From the IMG/VR virus record IMGVR_UViG_3300010160_000016, positions 1-33,384 of that record: a stretch of 33,384 bases of DNA. One strand, 5' to 3'. The first letter of the stretch is position 1, and every line of letters begins with the position of its first letter. Positions 15,898-23,485 of this stretch are shown here, one piece after another. The notes under the pieces are model-generated. The model saw only the letters and a program-made list of their open reading frames with translations, searched no databases and was not told the DNA's origin. The translations under genes and the position numbers were made by a program. This DNA is from a virus.

Positions 15898-16343
15898 ATG
15901 TTGACTTGCATTCAGACATTGCTGACATCAAGTGCGACCTAAGAAAGCTTGAAATAGCGTCAGATTCTGCTGATGCCGTAGCTGCCATTCACGTTTTAGA
16001 GCACTTCTATGAATGGGAAGTGTTTGATGTTTTAACCGAATGGAAGCGCATTCTTAAGCCTAATGGCAAGATGATTTTAGAGCTTCCATGCATGGACAAA
16101 GTGTTTGCCTATGTCCACAACTGCGTAGTCAACAAGCAGCCCCTACAGCCTTTTATGACCCTTTTGGCGCTGTATGGCGACCCCAAACACAAGCAGCCTG
16201 CCATGTGTCACAAGTGGGGATGGTTTCAAGAGCCATTGCGCCAAATGCTTGAATCTGTAGGCATGGAACGCATTGAGTTCTGTGTGCCTAAGTACCACTT
16301 CCCTTTTAGGGATATGAGAATCGAATGTTACAAGGCGCACTAA
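15741..16343 (+). CDS. SAM-dependent methyltransferase (class I)
   Basis: 200 residues. SAM-binding motif I is YNLGCG (39-44) with the acidic end of strand 2 at VDLH (54-57); AIHVLEHF (82-89) is motif II/post-I typical of Methyltransf_11 enzymes, and EWKRILKPNGKMILELP is motif III. ATG 15741 is preceded by AGAGGG at 6 bases, so translation really starts inside the preceding gene; a GTG at 15831 is a weaker alternative. In this cassette it could methylate a sugar or a glycosylated product; substrate unknown. Confidence 0.85.
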   Translation: MDTTAERESKYFGGAEVREGRILASNIDKNVEDSYPTAYNLGCGNKKWDGWINVDLHSDIADIKCDLRKLEIASDSADAVAAIHVLEHFYEWEVFDVLTEWKRILKPNGKMILELPCMDKVFAYVHNCVVNKQPLQPFMTLLALYGDPKHKQPAMCHKWGWFQEPLRQMLESVGMERIEFCVPKYHFPFRDMRIECYKAH

Positions 16344-17059
16344 GCAATGATGAGCGCCATGCACAAATGGCGCAAGCAAAAGGGCCAATGTTAAAAAAGA
16401 AGCCCAAGTTTAACGACAAATGGGCATCTATCGTTTGCTATGGCCCAAGTCTTTTGGACACTTGGAAAATCATAAAACGCCCAATCGTAACGGTATCGGG
16501 GGCGCATGACTTTTTAGTGGAGCGCGGCGTAATACCTGACTTTCATGTGGATTGCGACCCAAGAGAACACAAAGTCAAAATGCTAAAAATGCCACAAAAG
16601 GAAACAACCTACTTAATGGCAACGGTTTGCCACCCTAGTTGGTGGGAGGCGCTTAAAGATCAAAACATCAAGCTATGGCATTTGATAAACGGCAACGACA
16701 TGGAAACAATTGCTTGGGTAGCCAAAAATCACCCTGAAGGCATGGAGAGCATGATTGGCGGCGGGTCAACCGTGGGCATGAGGGCTATGAATGTTATGGC
16801 GGCACTAGGGTTTCGCAGGTTTAACTTTCACGGCATGGATTGCAGTTACACCACCCAAAGGCACGCAGGTGACCACACAGGTAAACCGCAAGATAGAATA
16901 TTTGTAAAGGTTGGCACTAGAATATTTCAAACAACGCGCCAAATGTTACAAGCAGCAATCGAGATGGAGGAATTCATCACGACTCAAGATGCAGAGGTTG
17001 CATTTTTTGGGGATGGTTTGATGCAAGAAACCGCACTACAACTGAAAGGACTGAAATGA
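16325..17059 (+). CDS. Stand-alone DUF115 (MptE/MAF-like) protein
   Basis: 244 residues. It parallels the N-terminal domain of the 14269 protein point by point: IVCYGPSL versus LLVASAPS, GAHDF (59-63) versus GAHDW, DPREH (78-82) versus DPQEH, TVCHPSWW versus SQCHKAMF, SMIGGGSTVGMR versus SMLIGGGTTSGLR-type loop, GMDCS versus GFDSC. So it is a diverged duplicate without the glycosyltransferase half. DUF115 members act as nucleotide-diphosphate transferases or glycosyltransferases. The start overlaps the methyltransferase end by 19 bases. Confidence 0.82.
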   Translation: MLQGALSNDERHAQMAQAKGPMLKKKPKFNDKWASIVCYGPSLLDTWKIIKRPIVTVSGAHDFLVERGVIPDFHVDCDPREHKVKMLKMPQKETTYLMATVCHPSWWEALKDQNIKLWHLINGNDMETIAWVAKNHPEGMESMIGGGSTVGMRAMNVMAALGFRRFNFHGMDCSYTTQRHAGDHTGKPQDRIFVKVGTRIFQTTRQMLQAAIEMEEFITTQDAEVAFFGDGLMQETALQLKGLK

Positions 17060-17643
17060 AAAGCGAAATAGCAGGATGGACAAACGACAGTTTTATGGAA
17101 GACAACAGGGGCAAGATGGCTGTTTTTTTCCATGCCGTACAAGTAAAAAACAACTTTAAATCGGACGTAGAAAAGCGCCCAATATTTGAAGAAAAGATTT
17201 TTATCAAAAAGCTAGTGCCAGGCGATTCAACCTTGGTGATTGATCGACCCGTGCGGGATAGCGATATTGAAGAATTCCCTGTGGAATGGGCAAGATTTGA
17301 GCAAAAGAAAGAGCAAAAGGTAGCAGGCACACCTATTGAGGCATGGACTATTGTTTCTGAAACGCAAAAAGCAGAATTCAAAGCTATGCACATCTACACA
17401 ATTGACCAATTTGCCAATCTTCCTGACAACGCAGGCGACAAAATCATGGGTTTTAACGATTTGCGAACCAAAGCTAGGGCGTTTATTGCTGCAGCGCAAG
17501 ATGCCGCCATGTTTGACAAAATTCGTGCTGAAACTGACGCAAAACTCGCCCAACAAGAGGAAGAAATGGCACAATTAAGGGCATTAGTCACAGAGTTGTC
17601 GGCTAAAAAAGCAGGCAGACCCAAAAAAGAATTGGTGGAATAA
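17056..17643 (+). CDS. Conserved phage protein with C-terminal coiled coil, function unknown
   Basis: 195 residues. The central region (RPIFEEKIFIKKLVPGDSTLVIDRPVRDSDIEEFP, in parts) is recognisable from many phage proteins found near the head-tail connector genes. A helix-hairpin-helix-like stretch (MHIYTIDQFANLPDN) follows, then a coiled coil (AETDAKLAQQEEEMAQLRALVTEL) and a basic end GRPKKE. ATGA overlap with the DUF115 gene. A structural or DNA-contacting role fits, but no function is proven. Confidence 0.75.
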   Translation: MKSEIAGWTNDSFMEDNRGKMAVFFHAVQVKNNFKSDVEKRPIFEEKIFIKKLVPGDSTLVIDRPVRDSDIEEFPVEWARFEQKKEQKVAGTPIEAWTIVSETQKAEFKAMHIYTIDQFANLPDNAGDKIMGFNDLRTKARAFIAAAQDAAMFDKIRAETDAKLAQQEEEMAQLRALVTELSAKKAGRPKKELVE

Positions 17644-18561
17644 ATGAACTACACATTACTGGGGTTGGTTGACCAAGTTTCCGCAGAATTGGGGCTTTCA
17701 CAACCAACTTCTGTAATTGGTAGCACAAACAACCAAACGGTTCAGCTTTTAGGGTTGGCGCAGCGTTTAGGCAAAGACTTGGTGCGCGACTTTGAATGGC
17801 AGAAGCTAGTCAAAGCATACATTTGGCAAACAGAAGCTGCCATCAACACCACAGGCAACATTACATCAGGCTCAAGAGTAATCACTAACATACCGTCAAC
17901 TACAGGGCTGCAAGTTGGCAATGTGATTACGGGCGTAGGACAAACACCTTACGCTGAAATTCTTACGATTGATTCTTCTACGCAAGTCACGCTGAATGCG
18001 CCTGTAAGCACTTCAACGGCATCGGTGTCTATGACCTTTGCCAAACAAGATTACGATGTGCCTAGCGACTATGACCGCATGATTTCGGATACAAATTGGG
18101 ACAGAACAGACCATTGGCGCAATTTAGGAACGAAATCAAGCCAAGATTGGCAATTCTTGCAGGGTGGCATCATTTCCATTGGCCCAAGAGAGCGTTACCG
18201 AATTTACAACGGCAAATTCCGAATTTTCCAAGCTTTGACGACTGTTTACAACTTTTCGTTTGAGTACGTTTCAAATTATTGGGTGTGTGCTACAGGGTCA
18301 GCTACAGGCTCAAAATCTGCTTACACGCTAGATACGGACACATCAGTTTTCCCTGATGACCTTATGTTGGCGGGTTTGAAGTTCTACTTCTTAAAAGCCA
18401 AAAAGCTTGACTATGGCATTGAGCTAGGCGAATTCACAAGGGCGTTGAGCTACAACAAGGCACAAGACGTTCCTGTACCAAGCATGAGCCTTGCACCTGT
18501 GGGCATGAACCAATTGGTCGGCCCTTGGAGCGTGCAAGACGGTAACTGGCCTACTGTTTAA
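17644..18561 (+). CDS. Head-tail connector protein (P22 gp4-like) with inserted beta domain
   Basis: 305 residues. The N-terminal helices (LLGLVDQVSAELGL, QLLGLAQRLGKDLVRDFEWQKLV) and the second part (DYDVPSDYDRMISDTNWDRT and SFEYVSNYWV) fit the gp4-like head-completion/tail-accessory family of podoviruses. An extra segment at about 70-135 (TGNITSGSRVITNIPSTTGLQVG) looks like a beta-rich insertion with the repeat often found in phage proteins. It would bind the portal ring and seal packaged DNA. ATG follows the previous stop directly. Confidence 0.8.
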   Translation: MNYTLLGLVDQVSAELGLSQPTSVIGSTNNQTVQLLGLAQRLGKDLVRDFEWQKLVKAYIWQTEAAINTTGNITSGSRVITNIPSTTGLQVGNVITGVGQTPYAEILTIDSSTQVTLNAPVSTSTASVSMTFAKQDYDVPSDYDRMISDTNWDRTDHWRNLGTKSSQDWQFLQGGIISIGPRERYRIYNGKFRIFQALTTVYNFSFEYVSNYWVCATGSATGSKSAYTLDTDTSVFPDDLMLAGLKFYFLKAKKLDYGIELGEFTRALSYNKAQDVPVPSMSLAPVGMNQLVGPWSVQDGNWPTV

Positions 18562-18572
18562 AAGGGGAACGT

Positions 18573-18731
18573 ATGAAACTAGACGGGCTTTATGCCAACA
18601 TTCAAGCAAAGAGGGCAAGAATAGCCGCAGGGTCAGGCGAAAAAATGCGTAAGCCTGGCACAGAAGGCGCACCTACCGCTAAAGACTTTAAAGAAGCGGC
18701 TAAGACTGCAAAGCCTGAGAAAAAGAAATGA
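18573..18731 (+). CDS. Small basic virion-cluster protein (52 aa)
   Basis: 52 residues, beginning MKLDGLYANIQAKRARIAAG and continuing SGEKMRKPGTEGAPTAKDF to a Lys-rich end. The SD AAAGGGG lies 5-6 bases upstream. The pattern 'YANIxAKRxRIAAGSGEKMRKPG' is familiar from small unassigned proteins in this slot of environmental podoviruses. It overlaps the next gene (ATG 18728) by 4 bases. Probably a small DNA-binding or head-completion protein; function unknown. Confidence 0.8.
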   Translation: MKLDGLYANIQAKRARIAAGSGEKMRKPGTEGAPTAKDFKEAAKTAKPEKKK

Positions 18732-19015
18732 CAGCCGCTTGGCAACGCAAAGAGGGCAAGAATCCTGAAGGCGGTCTAAACGCCAAGGGCAGAGCCTCTG
18801 CAAAAGCTGAAGGCATGAATTTGAAGCCGCCTGTGAAATCAGGCGACAACCCTAGACGGGCTTCATTTCTTGCACGGATGGGCAATATGCCTGGCCCTAT
18901 GGAAAAGAACGGCGAGCCAACCCGATTGGCCCTATCTCTAAAAGCTTGGGGCGCTAGTTCAAAAGAAGACGCTAGGGCAAAGGCAAAAGCCATATCAAAA
19001 AGAAACAAAGATTAA
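18728..19015 (+). CDS. DUF6321-like basic protein
   Basis: 95 residues. The segments AWQRKEGKNPEGGLNAKGRA, NPRRASFLARMGNMPGPM and LALSLKAWGASSKEDARAKA are those of the DUF6321 phage family (from memory). The protein is strongly basic and lacks hydrophobic core segments, suggesting nucleic acid or virion packing contact. It shares an overlap of 4 bases with the 52-residue gene upstream and 1 base with the gp10-like gene downstream. Confidence 0.8.
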   Translation: MTAAWQRKEGKNPEGGLNAKGRASAKAEGMNLKPPVKSGDNPRRASFLARMGNMPGPMEKNGEPTRLALSLKAWGASSKEDARAKAKAISKRNKD

Positions 19016-20562
19016 TGCTTAATTCATTCATCAAAGCCCCGCGCCAGCAAGCCTCACAAACGGTTACTGTTGCTGCGCCTATTGGTGGGTGGAATGCGCG
19101 CGATGCGTTAGGGGCAATGGAGCCTTTGGATGCCGTGACGTTGCAAAACTTTTGGCCTGGCACTAACTCGGTCATTCTGCGAAACGGTTACACCAAACAC
19201 GCCACAGGCTTGCCTGCCCAAGTGCAAACGCTGATGGCATATAGCTCGGGTACGGCTAACAAATTGTTTGCTGTATCTGATGGCAAGATTTACGATGCCA
19301 CTAGTGCAGGCGCTGTTGGCGCGGCGGCTGTAAGTGGTCTAACAAATTCAAAATTTCAGTACACAAACATCACCACACCAGCGGCGTCCTATTTGATGGC
19401 GGTCAATGGCGCAGACAAACTACGCACTTTTGATGGCACGAATTGGCATAAAGACGGTGACGGTGCGCCTTACGACATTACAGGCGTGGATTCGGCTACT
19501 TGTTCCAACATCGTGATTTTTAAAAACCGCATTTGGTTGGTGCAAACAGGCACATTAAAAGCATGGTATTTGCCTGTAAACAGCATTGGCGGCGCGGCTG
19601 TTGCGCTAGACATGACAAGCGTATTCCAATACGGCGGCTACATCATGGCAGGCATGACTTGGACGCTAGACGCTGGTTATGGCGTTGACGATTACTTGGT
19701 GTTTATTACAAGCAATGGCGAAGCTCTTGTTTGGCGTTTAACCGACCCAACGACTCCAACAGGAATTTCGCAGATTGGGCTTTATAAAGTTGGCGCACCT
19801 ATTGGCAGACGCTGTTATACAAAGTTTGGTGGCGACTTGCTGATCATTACTCAGGACGGTGTAGTGCCTATGAGTGGGGCATTGCAAAGCTCAAGGCTTG
19901 ACCCAAGGGTATCTATTACCAACAAGATTCAGTACGCCATGAGTACGGCTATATCAACTTATGGGGCTAATTTTGGTTGGCAGTTGCTGTACTACCCAAA
20001 AGAAAATCAATTGATTTTGAATGTGCCTTATGGCGAGGGCGAGCAACAACAATATGTGATGAACAACATCACCAAGAGTTGGTGTAACTTTACAGGCTGG
20101 TATGCCAATTGTTGGGAATTGCACATTGATGACCCTTACTTTGGTGGCGATGGCTATGTGGGTTTGGCTTGGAATGGCAACAAAGACGATACCTCAGACA
20201 TTGAAGGGTTTGGGCTTCAAAGCTTTCAGTCTTATGGAACAGCCCTACAAAAACAATGCAAGATGATTCGGTATCACTTGCAAAGCAATGGAACGCCTGC
20301 TGTTTTTGGCAACGTCAATGTGGACTACAACCTAGCGGATGAATCGGCACAGCTTAACTTCTCAACCAGCGTTTATGGCATATGGGATGCAGGGCTTTGG
20401 GATTCTGCCATTTGGGGGTCAGGCTTAGTGCCTAGCGCCGATTGGCAGGGGGCTACAAATATTGGTTACACGTTTGCCCCGCTGATAAAAACGGCAACAC
20501 AAGGGATACAATTGCAATGGGTCGCAACCGACTTGGTGTTTGAGGCAGGTGGTGTGCTTTAA
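19015..20562 (+). CDS. Tail/packaged-DNA stabilising protein (P22 gp10-like beta propeller)
   Basis: 515 residues with repeated beta-propeller blades: LMAYSSGTANKLFAVSDGKIYD, NIVIFKNRIWLVQTGTLKAWYL, DDYLVFITSNGEALVWRLTD, GDLLIITQDGVVPMS. The start PIGGWNARDALGAMEPLDAVTLQNFWPG is typical of phage tail hub proteins of the gp10 type that sit below the gp4-like ring. It should form part of the tail that closes the portal after packaging. Its length is normal for this family. Confidence 0.85.
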   Translation: MLNSFIKAPRQQASQTVTVAAPIGGWNARDALGAMEPLDAVTLQNFWPGTNSVILRNGYTKHATGLPAQVQTLMAYSSGTANKLFAVSDGKIYDATSAGAVGAAAVSGLTNSKFQYTNITTPAASYLMAVNGADKLRTFDGTNWHKDGDGAPYDITGVDSATCSNIVIFKNRIWLVQTGTLKAWYLPVNSIGGAAVALDMTSVFQYGGYIMAGMTWTLDAGYGVDDYLVFITSNGEALVWRLTDPTTPTGISQIGLYKVGAPIGRRCYTKFGGDLLIITQDGVVPMSGALQSSRLDPRVSITNKIQYAMSTAISTYGANFGWQLLYYPKENQLILNVPYGEGEQQQYVMNNITKSWCNFTGWYANCWELHIDDPYFGGDGYVGLAWNGNKDDTSDIEGFGLQSFQSYGTALQKQCKMIRYHLQSNGTPAVFGNVNVDYNLADESAQLNFSTSVYGIWDAGLWDSAIWGSGLVPSADWQGATNIGYTFAPLIKTATQGIQLQWVATDLVFEAGGVL

Positions 20563-20995
20563 GATAACCACAGACCATGCGGTAGGCCATTGGGTAGCCG
20601 CAAGGATTGAAGGCGGTTACCATGAAGAACGCAGCCGTGCCATTGGGTTAATGAAGAATGGCGAATACGTTGCTGGTGTGATCTACGAAAACTGGAACAA
20701 GCGTTCTATTTTTTGCCATATCGCAATAGATGGGCAAATTACCCCTAGCTATTTAGCCGCTATCTTTGATTATCCCTTTAATGTATGCGGCGTTGAAAAG
20801 ATTATTGTTTCTGTATTTGATACCAATGCAAAAAGTTTGACCTTAGTCAAAAAAATGGGTTTCAAAGAAGAAGCAAAGTTACAAGACGCGCAACCAAATG
20901 GGGACATAGTGTTATTAGTGCTAAACAAATCTAATTGCAGATTTTTAGGGGAAAAATATGGGAAAAAGTACACCAGCACCACCGCCAGCGCCTGA
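20552..20995 (+). CDS. GNAT-like acetyltransferase-fold phage protein
   Basis: 147 residues from GTG 20552, 6 bases after GAGG (20542-20545); a GTG at 20549 and TTG at 20540 are alternatives. The fold cues are GEYVAGVIYENW, FCHIAIDGQITPSYLAAIF, and the closing VEKIIVSVFDTNAKSLTLVKKMGFKEEAKL, the C-terminal part of the GNAT domain (N-x-x-x-x-x-x-x-K-M-G-F). Small GNAT-like proteins are common in this part of podovirus genomes; the substrate is unknown and it may be a virion component. It overlaps both neighbours. Confidence 0.8.
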   Translation: MCFKITTDHAVGHWVAARIEGGYHEERSRAIGLMKNGEYVAGVIYENWNKRSIFCHIAIDGQITPSYLAAIFDYPFNVCGVEKIIVSVFDTNAKSLTLVKKMGFKEEAKLQDAQPNGDIVLLVLNKSNCRFLGEKYGKKYTSTTASA

Positions 20996-22049
20996 TTACT
21001 TAGGGGCTGCCGCAGCACAAGGCGCAGCCAACGTAGAAACTGCGCGAGCTTCTGCAAAGCTATCCAATCCCAATGTTTATAGCCCTTACGGTACGCAATT
21101 GGTGTCGTATGAGGGCGATGTGCCGACCATACGGCAAAACTTAACCCCGCAGGCACAACAAACATTAGAGGCGCAACAACGGGTTCAGTCGGGCCTTGCG
21201 AACTTGGGCGAACAAGGGATTGGTACAGCTAGAAATGTTTTAAGTACGCCATTTGCGTTTGGCGGGCCTGATGTTCAGACATCGTTAGATTTAAGCAATG
21301 TAGCAAAGATGCCGATCAATGCTGGCATGACAGGCCAAGAGGCCATCATGCAACGCCTAGAGCCGTCTTTGGCAAGGCAACGCACCAGTACAGAAACGCA
21401 ATTGATTAATCAAGGATTACGACCAGGCTCAGAAGCGTACAACAACGCAATTAACCTACTTGGTCAGCAAGAGACAGATGCTAGAACCCAAGCGGTTTTA
21501 CAAGGTCTTAACCTTGATATTGGCGCAAATCAACAAGGGTTTAACCAAGCCCTACAAGGTGGACAGTTTGGAAATACTGCCCAACAACAAGCATTGGCTA
21601 AAGCCATCCAATTACGTCAATTGCCATTGAATGAGATCACGGCATTGATGTCTGGCTCGCAAATTCAAAACCCACAATTTGCAGCATATCAAGGCCAAAC
21701 CATTACACCACCCAACATTGCTGGCGCTGCAGCACAACAGGGCGCGTACAACCAAAATCTTTACAACCAACAGGTAGCAGGTCAAAACGCGCAAACAGCA
21801 GGTTTGTTCCAATTGGGCGGCGCTGCTCTTATGGCTCCTGCAGGTACATTTTCAATGTTTTCTGACCGTAGATTGAAGTCAAACATTGTGCAAATAGGGG
21901 TGCATCCAATCGGTGTTGGCATCTATGAATACGACATTTTTGGTGGTCGTCAGATTGGCGTAATGGCTCAAGAATTGGCGCAAGTTATGCCTGAAGCGGT
22001 ACATATGCATCCAAGCGGCTACTTAATGGTTGATTATGGGAGACTGTAA
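20958..22049 (+). CDS. Internal/ejection virion protein with C-terminal S74 chaperone-like domain
   Basis: 363 residues. The N-terminus is Pro/Ala-rich (MGKSTPAPPPAPDYLGAAAAQGAANVETARASAKL), then Gln/Asn-rich helices, as in podovirus internal proteins. The last 62 residues (from Ser302) are a peptidase S74 domain: SDRRLKSNI (Ser302, Lys307), YEYDI, GVMAQELAQVMPEAV and GYLMVDYGRL. S74 domains usually fold trimeric fibres and cut themselves off at the Ser. Here it caps a helical protein, so processing and oligomer assembly of an ejection protein is a possible role. Confidence 0.78.
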   Translation: MGKSTPAPPPAPDYLGAAAAQGAANVETARASAKLSNPNVYSPYGTQLVSYEGDVPTIRQNLTPQAQQTLEAQQRVQSGLANLGEQGIGTARNVLSTPFAFGGPDVQTSLDLSNVAKMPINAGMTGQEAIMQRLEPSLARQRTSTETQLINQGLRPGSEAYNNAINLLGQQETDARTQAVLQGLNLDIGANQQGFNQALQGGQFGNTAQQQALAKAIQLRQLPLNEITALMSGSQIQNPQFAAYQGQTITPPNIAGAAAQQGAYNQNLYNQQVAGQNAQTAGLFQLGGAALMAPAGTFSMFSDRRLKSNIVQIGVHPIGVGIYEYDIFGGRQIGVMAQELAQVMPEAVHMHPSGYLMVDYGRL

Positions 22050-23485
22050 TGGCTGATATAAATCTGAATCCCTACACAGCAGAAAGCGAAAGCATTGCCA
22101 AAAAACGGCGTTTGGCTGAACTTCTGCAACAGCAGTCATTGCAACCTATTGAAATGCCGCAACAAGCAGGTGTGCCTATAAGCCCCTATTCGGGATTGGC
22201 TAAATTGTTGAATGCATATGTTGGTACGAAAAAAGAACAAGAAGCCGTAACCGAACAAAAAAACCTTGCCCAGCAATATCAAAGGGATGTTGCAACCGAT
22301 TTGGCAAGCATCTTTAGGGACATGAGAGCGCCTGCCCAACCTGGGATGGTGATGGGTGATGACACCATGCAAGGGGCGCGTCCTGCAGGCTATTTAGACC
22401 CCGCAAACTTGCAAGCAATGAAAACGCCTATTGGTCAGCAGACTTACATGGCTCAATTGTTGGCTAAACCTGAAGCGCCCATTAAAGCATCGGCAGGGGA
22501 TGTTTTCTTTGACCCTAGAACAAAACAAGAAATCTTCCGTGCGCCTGAGAAATCCGAATTTGGCACAACGCCTCAATACGAAAAAGACCCTAACAGCCCA
22601 ACTGGTTTTGTTTCGGTGTTGTATGGAAAAAATGGCGAACGTAAGGTGGTTGGGCCTGCAAACCCAGTAAATCAATTTACCACCATTACAAAAGATACGG
22701 AAGCCACCATAAAACAACGGCGTGAAGACTCGGACAGAAACTTTACGCAATTGTCTGTATATCAAAGAGCGCAATTAGAGAACGATGCCAAGCGTTTAGG
22801 CATCAGCGCACAACAACTGTTCTTTGATACGGGCATGGGCGCACCTACTACAGGCGCACCTGTTGGCGCAGTAACGCCTAGACCAGCCCCGATTACAGCA
22901 GCACCTACAGGAATGCCTACAGCAGCACCCACAGCAGCACCTACAGCGGCATACACACCACTAGGTGCGCCACCTGCGCTATCCCCCAAAGCGCAACAAG
23001 ACATTGCAGTAGCTGCCGCAAAAGAAACAAACAAAAAAGAGCGTGAAATGGAAGGTTTGGGCAGCCTAATTGATGATGCGCGCAATTTGTTATCAGGTAA
23101 AGCTAAAAACGAACAAGGTGAAATTGTTAAAGCGCCTTTGCCTACTCAGAGCTTTTTGGGTGAAACCAAAAACGCATTGGCAAGAGTTTATGGCGGTTCA
23201 CCTGAAGGCGCTGCACAAGCTGATCAATTGCGCGTTTTAAGCGGAAGTTTGACCTTAAAAATGCCGCGAATGGAAGGCCCACAATCGGATGCAGATAGCA
23301 AACTATATAGAGAAATGGCTGGTCAAATTGGCGATAGCTCATTATCCGTTCAAAGGCGTTTAGCTGCATTGCAACAAGTTGAATCTTTGTACAGAAAATA
23401 CGATAAATCATCACCTACAACGCCTGCAATGCCTGATCAAATGTTTGCACCACCTCCACCTAATGCAGTACGGAGGGTTAAATAA
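22049..23485 (+). CDS. Internal virion/ejection-type protein, helical with Pro/Ala/Thr-rich linker
   Basis: 478 residues. The N-terminal helices (SIAKKRRLAELLQQQSLQ, NLAQQYQRDVATDLASIFRDM) and C-terminal helices flank a linker at about 265-315 built of repeated P-T-A-A units (APTGMPTAAPTAAPTAAYTP). It has no signal peptide or membrane segments. Length, composition and position among ejection genes indicate a DNA-ejection or internal core protein. ATG overlaps the preceding stop. No enzymatic motif was recognised. Confidence 0.75.
   Translation: MADINLNPYTAESESIAKKRRLAELLQQQSLQPIEMPQQAGVPISPYSGLAKLLNAYVGTKKEQEAVTEQKNLAQQYQRDVATDLASIFRDMRAPAQPGMVMGDDTMQGARPAGYLDPANLQAMKTPIGQQTYMAQLLAKPEAPIKASAGDVFFDPRTKQEIFRAPEKSEFGTTPQYEKDPNSPTGFVSVLYGKNGERKVVGPANPVNQFTTITKDTEATIKQRREDSDRNFTQLSVYQRAQLENDAKRLGISAQQLFFDTGMGAPTTGAPVGAVTPRPAPITAAPTGMPTAAPTAAPTAAYTPLGAPPALSPKAQQDIAVAAAKETNKKEREMEGLGSLIDDARNLLSGKAKNEQGEIVKAPLPTQSFLGETKNALARVYGGSPEGAAQADQLRVLSGSLTLKMPRMEGPQSDADSKLYREMAGQIGDSSLSVQRRLAALQQVESLYRKYDKSSPTTPAMPDQMFAPPPPNAVRRVK

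Noticed and set aside
22910-22960. Tandem ACAGCAGCACCC-type repeats as a possible microsatellite or CRISPR-like array
   Set aside because: They encode the P-T-A-A linker of the ejection protein; too short and without spacers.
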